From Saprospiraceae bacterium (GTDB taxonomy: Bacteria; Bacteroidota; Bacteroidia; Chitinophagales; Saprospiraceae): 20,173 nucleotides of DNA. The translations under genes were made by a program, and so were the position numbers. The stretch covers positions 1 to 20,173 of the forward strand of contig JALZVB010000064.1 in the NCBI GenBank assembly GCA_023300835.1. Reading direction: 5' to 3'. The notes beneath the pieces were generated by a model. The model made no database searches. It saw only the letters and a list, made by a program, of their open reading frames with translations, and was not told the DNA's origin. How positions within the stretch are numbered: the first letter of the stretch is position 1; each line of letters begins with the position of its first letter. Below are positions 15,315-20,173 of the stretch, one piece after another.

Positions 15315-16613
15315 ATGTCAATCAACTTACTAGAAACACTAAGACAAAGCGTCACTGGTGATCTCAGCGTATATGCCGCAGACCTATACCAAGAAGATGA
15401 AAGCAATGTCAGAAAAGCCATCTCTGGTACATTTTCAACAGTACTTGCCAGTCTTATCGATAAAACAAAAACTAAACAAGGCGCTAATCAAGTATTGAAA
15501 ATGCTTGAGAAGGAAGATCCAGACCTTATTGATGTAGAAGATATATTCACAAGAAGTCCACAGACTGTAAACGGATTATGGAATGCTGGTTCTCGTGTAA
15601 TTACACCATTAATGGGTACGCATCACAAAGACGCATCTAATACAGTTGCAGTAACAAGTGGTATTAAAAAATTAAGCTCAGGCAAATTACTAAGAGTAGC
15701 TACACCATTTCTCATGGGCTCTATTGCCAAAGAAGTTCAGAACGGTAAACTAGATAGCGATGGCCTAGTGAGTTTACTTAAGTCTCAGAAAGCACATGTA
15801 GAATCTTCATTGCCAAAAGGCGCTGTAGATGCTATGGAGTTATCTTCATTTGGATGGACTAAAAAAGCACCGAAAGTTGTAGAAGAAGTAAAGAAAAAGC
15901 CAAAAGTAAAGAAGGAGAAAGTAGTTAGAGAAAAGGTTGTCAAAGAAAAGAAAGCCGTTCCTGTAAAAGCTGCTGTCGCTCCTGAAGTAGTGAAATCTGG
16001 AGGAATGGCTTTCTTCAAATGGTTAATACCTCTATTAGCTATCATAGGAATAATTTGGCTTGTGATGACTAAAGGTTGTGGCGGAGATAAAATAGCTGCA
16101 GTTGCACCCGTAGCAAAAGTTGCTGAGGTTGTAAAAGCAGCTCCAGCAAAAGTTGCCAATGTACTAGGTAATGTAAACGATGCGGCTATGACTGCTCTTG
16201 GGAACATCAAATTTGCAACAGGGTCAGTAGGGGATCAGATGATGGCATTTATCAAAGGTGGTGCAAAAGGAGACGGTAGATTCAGGTTCAATAATTTGAA
16301 TTTTGCTTCTGGATCACATGTAATCGATGGTGGTTCTGGCCTAGAAGTAGATAACTTATCTGCTATCTTAAAAGCTTACACGGATGTAAAAGTAAACGTA
16401 GAAGGATACACAGACAGTAGAGGTAATGCTGATAACAATCAAGCTTTATCACAACGTAGAGCTGATGCGGTAAGAACAAGACTTATCAATTCAGGTATAC
16501 CTGAAGGCAGAATCACAACTAAAGGATTCGGTGCTGCCAGTCCTGTTGCTGATAACGAAACAGCTGAAGGAAGAGCACAGAACAGAAGAATAGAAGTTAC
16601 TATAAGTAAGTAA
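15315..16613 (+). CDS. DUF937-OmpA protein anchored in the inner membrane
   Basis: A 432-residue protein with three parts. Residues 1 to about 175 are a helical DUF937 (YidB-like) domain with no signal peptide. A Lys/Val/Glu/Pro-rich linker (about 185-225) follows, then one membrane segment at about 233-251 (WLIPLLAIIGIIWLVM) ending in TKGCGG. After an Ala/Val-rich spacer, residues about 318-432 form an OmpA-like peptidoglycan-binding domain with VEGYTDSRGNADNN, LSQRRADAVRTRL and GRAQNRRIEV, which include the Asp and Arg that bind diaminopimelate. The predicted topology is DUF937 in the cytoplasm and OmpA in the periplasm, linking something internal to the cell wall; this is inferred. The ATG at 15315 fits the family start. 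The gene stands alone with a strong terminator 25 bp after its stop. The C-terminal half would be annotated as OmpA family. Confidence 0.9.
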   Translation: MSINLLETLRQSVTGDLSVYAADLYQEDESNVRKAISGTFSTVLASLIDKTKTKQGANQVLKMLEKEDPDLIDVEDIFTRSPQTVNGLWNAGSRVITPLMGTHHKDASNTVAVTSGIKKLSSGKLLRVATPFLMGSIAKEVQNGKLDSDGLVSLLKSQKAHVESSLPKGAVDAMELSSFGWTKKAPKVVEEVKKKPKVKKEKVVREKVVKEKKAVPVKAAVAPEVVKSGGMAFFKWLIPLLAIIGIIWLVMTKGCGGDKIAAVAPVAKVAEVVKAAPAKVANVLGNVNDAAMTALGNIKFATGSVGDQMMAFIKGGAKGDGRFRFNNLNFASGSHVIDGGSGLEVDNLSAILKAYTDVKVNVEGYTDSRGNADNNQALSQRRADAVRTRLINSGIPEGRITTKGFGAASPVADNETAEGRAQNRRIEVTISK

Positions 16614-16637
16614 ATACTATTTACGCTAAGTTAAAAG

Positions 16638-16670
16638 AGCAGGTTCCCAGTAATGGGGATCTGCTTTTTT
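16638..16670 (+). terminator. Intrinsic terminator after the DUF937-OmpA gene, partly bidirectional
   Basis: AGCAGGTTCCC (16638-16648) pairs with GGGGATCTGCT (16655-16665) through 9 Watson-Crick pairs and 2 G-T wobbles, loop AGTAAT, followed by a run of T to 16670. On the minus strand the stem is followed by CTCTTTT, so it may also stop the convergent helicase-nuclease transcript, whose stop is at 16782. The remaining 110 bp between the two genes hold nothing recognisable. Confidence 0.85.
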
Positions 16671-16781
16671 GTTATGTTCTTTTCCTACAGATTTATAGCA
16701 TCCAATTGTTAAAATCAAACTAGAACTACAAGTCAAGCGTTATATCAATTGGGCAAAATCTCAGATGGGCGGATAACTAAC

Positions 16782-19700
16782 TCATCCTTCCACCTCCACC
16801 ATAATACCCTCAAAAACATAATATATAAACGTCCCCACCACAGGTTTACAAAAAGACTGAGACAAGAGGTCCTTGTATAATTTCAGTTGACCAGAGTATT
16901 CTTTGGCCTTCTTGCGATAAGCACTTTCTGCATATTCTTTTGTTACAAAAGTCTTGTGATCTATAACCATCAATGCACCTTCTAGTTCAATAACCATATC
17001 GACATATCCTCTTACATAATTGCCTTCTTCAGTAATGGCTTGAATAGGTATTTCCCTATGGATCTTATAGGGCAGATAAGAGTCTTTTAGAAAGTCATAA
17101 AACGCTGATATAGAATTGTACAACCACGCAGCATCTATTTCTGTATCGTAGTTATACTCAGACAACTTATCTCTTATTATGTCTTGGTAATTATCGTTGT
17201 CCTTATCGTAAGCACAGATAAGATTATGAATGAGGTTACCTAAGTCAGAGTTTTCTATTCCAGCTTTATTAATATACTGTCGCGTATGAATACTTTCAAT
17301 TTTTCCTGTAATTGCATTTTCTAATTCAAGTTCTTTTGAAGGGTTTTTAAATAAAGGTAGATGTTCACCCCGTTGACTTCTTGGCGAAAAATAGTTTCTT
17401 ATAGAGGAAGATGACTTTGAAGAAGACAATACAACTTTGTCCATTTCGATCTTATCTATGTGAACAGGAATTGTTTTTCCATTCCAAGTAAGGGTTTCAA
17501 CTGGCTCTCCTTCTATTTTGTCTTGCGGATCATCATGAAGCTTTTGAAATACAGGGCTGGCTAAACTTGGGATACTTAGGTTATTCTGACTTTTATATAC
17601 AGGGATTGTGCACATAATCAAATAATCTCTTGCTCTTGTTAGCGCTACATAGAACAATCTTTTCTCCTCTTCAATACTATCCAGATGCGCCAATTTATAC
17701 TCTTCAGAATTGTGGATCAACTCGTTGAACTTGACAGGCTTAGCATTAAAAACAAAAGGGTTTACCCAATACCGCATCCTTCTATTAGCCAGCGGATCAT
17801 TGATATCTACATCTTTTTCGGATACCATTTTAACTCCAAATAAATCGCTCTTAAGCGCATTATCTAGATCCCACAATATAACAACTGGCCACTCCAAGCC
17901 TTTACTTCCATGATAGGTCATGACTTGTACGGCATTTCCATATTGAACGCCTTTGTCATCATCTTCTGTGGCACTCAGCTGCGCCATCCAATTAAGGAAA
18001 CCTGGAATAGAAGACGCCACTTTAAGTCGATTACATGTCACTTGGTAATCTTGAGCATGCAGGAGTAAGGCATCTACATTAGCCATTCTCTGGTTGATAT
18101 TTCCCCAAGCCGTAAACAATTGTTCTAATTCTAACTTATCAACCAATTCCTCAATAGCTCTTACTGCAGAGAGATTAAAACCACTTTTTCTGATGGCTGT
18201 TACTTGAACCAAGATAGGATGATTAACATCCCACTCTCCTACTTTATCTACAGACATACGTGAGGCCAACATAGCTGACTGGTCGCCATTGTATTTCATG
18301 TAGAGCAGTACTTCTGCTTTTGCCAATGCATCATTGGGATAAGTCAAGAGTTTAAGTAGGGCAGAAATAAAAATAATTTCTGGCTCCTCTACTAGACCGA
18401 ATCCTGAAGAAGCTACAGAGACTCCTACCTGCGTCAGGTTATTGGATATAGATTGACAAGTTTTATTAGATCTGCATAAGATGGCAATGTCACTGTAAGT
18501 TGCCGGTCGATATGCTTTTTTGTTCTTATCAAAAACAATCGGCGGATCCGCCAGAAAACTTTCTATTCGCTTAGCTAAATGTCTAATGTTGACTTCCTTA
18601 TTGGTTCTTTTCTCAGCCGTAAATTTCCAAAAATTGACAGCAGCTGCCATTGATTTCTCTTCTTCCTCTATTCTAAAGGTAGCTGAAGCTGGACCTTGTT
18701 CAAGTACAATTTCTTTCTCTGTCAATTGCGTATTAAAGGCATCTGAGAATACACGATTAGAAAAATCAATTAGGCCTTTTCGACTTCTATAAGACTTGTC
18801 TAATTGATCCCTGTACGCATCTGGAACAATATTTACTACAGACTTCATCAGCTTAGGATCAGCACCTCTGAAAGCATAGATACTCTGCTTGGGGTCTCCT
18901 ACCCATATACTGTCTGGTATCAATTGAGCCAATTTAAGAAACAGAGATAATTGTATTGGACTTACATCTTGGAATTCATCGACAACAATCAGGTCATATT
19001 CTTTGGCAATAAGTTGAGAAACTGTTTTGTTATTCTTAAGCAACTGGTATACTTCAGATTCTTGATCTGCAAAATCTAATAAGCCGCGTTCTTTTTTATA
19101 AATATCATAAGTGTTCAACACCTTATATGCGTATTGATAAGATTGTGAAATATAATTCCTACAGTCTTCGTGAAACCTTTCATTTAGAAAAGGGCTTTCT
19201 GTAGCTTCTATTATTATCTTCTTTGTCTCAGCTGACAAATATGGTGACTTTAATTTTGTGGTACTTATTGAACGCCACTCGTCCCATATGAATGTTCCAT
19301 TCTTTACATTATCCCATTTTTGTTTCAGCTTAAGGAAATGTCCCTGATTGGTTTTATTTAATTCTTGGCTACCCAGATCGGCAATGGCTTCATCCACATA
19401 GCTGCTCATACGCAATACCAAATCATCATGAATTATTACCTCGCCTTTATAGAGTGCTAAAAATTCATCTGCAGATTTTTGGCCGAATTCTTCCAATTTC
19501 TCGGGATCGATATCATTGGCTTTGGTCTTAGATATAATGGCTTCTATCTGAGTGATATAATAGTTCTCACTATTGTAACCTCCATTACTTTCTGTCTGAA
19601 AGAACTTAAAAGCCAGTTCTAGATACTCATCCTTTATCTTCTCTCCCAGTAACTCTCGGATAATAACTTTCTGATCATCCTCATCTAGTGTTTCCAACAT

Positions 19701-19991
19701 AGGAGATAGTCCCGCTTCAAATGCATACCGCTGCAACAAACCCAAGCATACACTATTGATTGTACCGATAAGGGCATCATTCATGAGATCGGCTTCCCTA
19801 GTCTTTCCTTTTTCTATAAGTTTCTCTCTAATACGACCCTTTAGTTCAGAGGCAGCCTTCTTTGTGAAGGTAGTAGCTATGATCTTATTGGGTGACACTT
19901 GTCCACTATCTATTTTATTGAATATCTGCTCTGTTAAGGTATATGTTTTTCCTGACCCTGCAGATGCTGAAATTATTTTGGGATACTTCAT
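16782..19991 (-). CDS. AddA/RecB-type UvrD-family helicase with C-terminal PD-(D/E)XK nuclease
   Basis: A 1069-residue ATP-dependent DNA helicase-nuclease for processing double-strand breaks before recombination. Superfamily 1 motifs are all present: Walker A ASAGSGKT (9-16), motif Ia TTFTKKAASELKGRI, Walker B DEFQD (338-342), motif III GDPKQSIYAFRG (Q369), motif V MTYHGSKGLEW (H694), and motif VI EEEKRLFYVALTRARD (R786). The C-terminal nuclease has H922 (NLIHNLI), D998 (GYVDMVIE) and D1011-H-K1013 (VIDHKTF), a complete PD-(D/E)XK set, so both activities should be intact. The domain layout and the short length fit AddA better than RecB, but without the partner subunit the two cannot be separated. 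The ATG overlaps the preceding stop codon by 4 bp (ATGA), indicating translational coupling with the gene upstream. The protein is cytoplasmic. Confidence 0.92.
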   Translation of the reverse strand: MKYPKIISASAGSGKTYTLTEQIFNKIDSGQVSPNKIIATTFTKKAASELKGRIREKLIEKGKTREADLMNDALIGTINSVCLGLLQRYAFEAGLSPMLETLDEDDQKVIIRELLGEKIKDEYLELAFKFFQTESNGGYNSENYYITQIEAIISKTKANDIDPEKLEEFGQKSADEFLALYKGEVIIHDDLVLRMSSYVDEAIADLGSQELNKTNQGHFLKLKQKWDNVKNGTFIWDEWRSISTTKLKSPYLSAETKKIIIEATESPFLNERFHEDCRNYISQSYQYAYKVLNTYDIYKKERGLLDFADQESEVYQLLKNNKTVSQLIAKEYDLIVVDEFQDVSPIQLSLFLKLAQLIPDSIWVGDPKQSIYAFRGADPKLMKSVVNIVPDAYRDQLDKSYRSRKGLIDFSNRVFSDAFNTQLTEKEIVLEQGPASATFRIEEEEKSMAAAVNFWKFTAEKRTNKEVNIRHLAKRIESFLADPPIVFDKNKKAYRPATYSDIAILCRSNKTCQSISNNLTQVGVSVASSGFGLVEEPEIIFISALLKLLTYPNDALAKAEVLLYMKYNGDQSAMLASRMSVDKVGEWDVNHPILVQVTAIRKSGFNLSAVRAIEELVDKLELEQLFTAWGNINQRMANVDALLLHAQDYQVTCNRLKVASSIPGFLNWMAQLSATEDDDKGVQYGNAVQVMTYHGSKGLEWPVVILWDLDNALKSDLFGVKMVSEKDVDINDPLANRRMRYWVNPFVFNAKPVKFNELIHNSEEYKLAHLDSIEEEKRLFYVALTRARDYLIMCTIPVYKSQNNLSIPSLASPVFQKLHDDPQDKIEGEPVETLTWNGKTIPVHIDKIEMDKVVLSSSKSSSSIRNYFSPRSQRGEHLPLFKNPSKELELENAITGKIESIHTRQYINKAGIENSDLGNLIHNLICAYDKDNDNYQDIIRDKLSEYNYDTEIDAAWLYNSISAFYDFLKDSYLPYKIHREIPIQAITEEGNYVRGYVDMVIELEGALMVIDHKTFVTKEYAESAYRKKAKEYSGQLKLYKDLLSQSFCKPVVGTFIYYVFEGIMVEVEG

Positions 19992-20173
19992 ATTTTACCT
20001 ATCAGGTTTTTGTAATCAGAATATTTGTTTTCACTTTTTACACTGGATGTTATGGATGCTTTGGGTGGATTTAGATATTGTCCATCATTATTATTCCATA
20101 TTTCATATTGAGAATTACTCATCGACATGCCATCTGACACTTCAATGTTTCCATCACTGACTTCCTTCCACCT
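19988..20173 (-). CDS. Partial gene upstream of the helicase-nuclease (3-prime end only)
   Basis: An uninterrupted frame of 61 codons runs from the window edge to a TGA at 19988-19990, overlapping the helicase start by 4 bp. In AddAB-type loci this position holds AddB, the second nuclease subunit, so that is the first guess. The visible tail does not settle it: it is Asn/Ser-rich (NSQYEIWNNNDGQYLNPP) and ends NKYSDYKNLIGKI. That ending resembles the spacing of the AddB iron-sulfur motif CxxC-x5-C but with Asn, Ser and Ile in place of the three cysteines. In-frame ATGs at 20128 and 20122 mean a 44-46-residue small protein is also possible. I do not recognise it with confidence. Confidence 0.5.
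   Translation of the reverse strand, partial: RWKEVSDGNIEVSDGMSMSNSQYEIWNNNDGQYLNPPKASITSSVKSENKYSDYKNLIGKI

Noticed and set aside
15785..16210. A 141-codon open frame on the minus strand inside the DUF937-OmpA gene
   Set aside because: It is antisense to a Lys/Ala/Val-rich coding region; the Phe/Thr/Ala-rich translation is the expected mirror of that composition, and the plus-strand gene has clear domains.
19756..20160. A 134-codon plus-strand frame over the start of the helicase-nuclease
   Set aside because: It overlaps Walker A and the N-terminus of a well-supported gene on the other strand and has no recognisable domain.

Overview
The window comes from an AT-rich member of the Bacteroidota. 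The best guess is the Saprospiria/Cytophagia side of the phylum. This rests on protein content: a secreted protein with SprB-like repeats and a type B (CHU_C) type IX secretion (T9SS) sorting domain, a DUF1501 protein with a type A T9SS sorting domain, a DUF1800/DUF1501 pair, and a DUF937-OmpA protein. No Shine-Dalgarno-rich starts are seen. There are no rRNA or tRNA genes, CRISPR arrays, insertion sequences or prophage genes. Most of the window is ordinary chromosomal gene content.

Layout. A strong hairpin terminator opens the window (1-38), closing a gene to the left. A secreted reprolysin-type metalloprotease (204-2627, +) follows and converges on a long minus-strand block. Read in transcription order (right to left), that block is: a cysteine-rich lipoprotein (12436-11999), DUF1800 (11773-10130), DUF1501 with a Tat-like signal and a type A domain (10059-8506), a SprB-repeat/CHU_C protein (8445-6085), an S9D-type prolyl oligopeptidase relative (5578-3110) and an ACT-domain protein (3075-2665). 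Most of this block is predicted to be exported. Inverted repeats sit just after the stops of the lipoprotein, DUF1800, DUF1501 and CHU_C genes. The one between DUF1501 and CHU_C fills the whole intercistronic space. A start-less open frame at 5790-6014 (+) looks like the last strands of an outer-membrane beta-barrel and is called a gene remnant.

A 413-bp intergenic region separates this block from a plus-strand pair: an alpha-oxoamine synthase family PLP enzyme (12850-14085) and, 20 bp later, a two-domain VOC protein with incomplete metal sites (14106-15173). A one-gene unit for a membrane-anchored DUF937-OmpA protein follows (15315-16613), ending in a good terminator that also faces the convergent repair gene. 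The right end is an AddA/RecB-type helicase-nuclease on the minus strand (19991-16782). Its ATG overlaps by 4 bp the stop of an upstream gene that runs off the window.

How the genes may work together: DUF1800, DUF1501 and the CHU_C protein probably form a cell-surface set. The PLP enzyme and VOC protein are probably one small pathway step, plausibly lipid or sphingoid-base related. The helicase-nuclease would act in double-strand break repair with a partner encoded upstream. No clearly new system is evident. The best leads are the PLP-VOC pair, the intercistronic inverted repeats and the barrel remnant.
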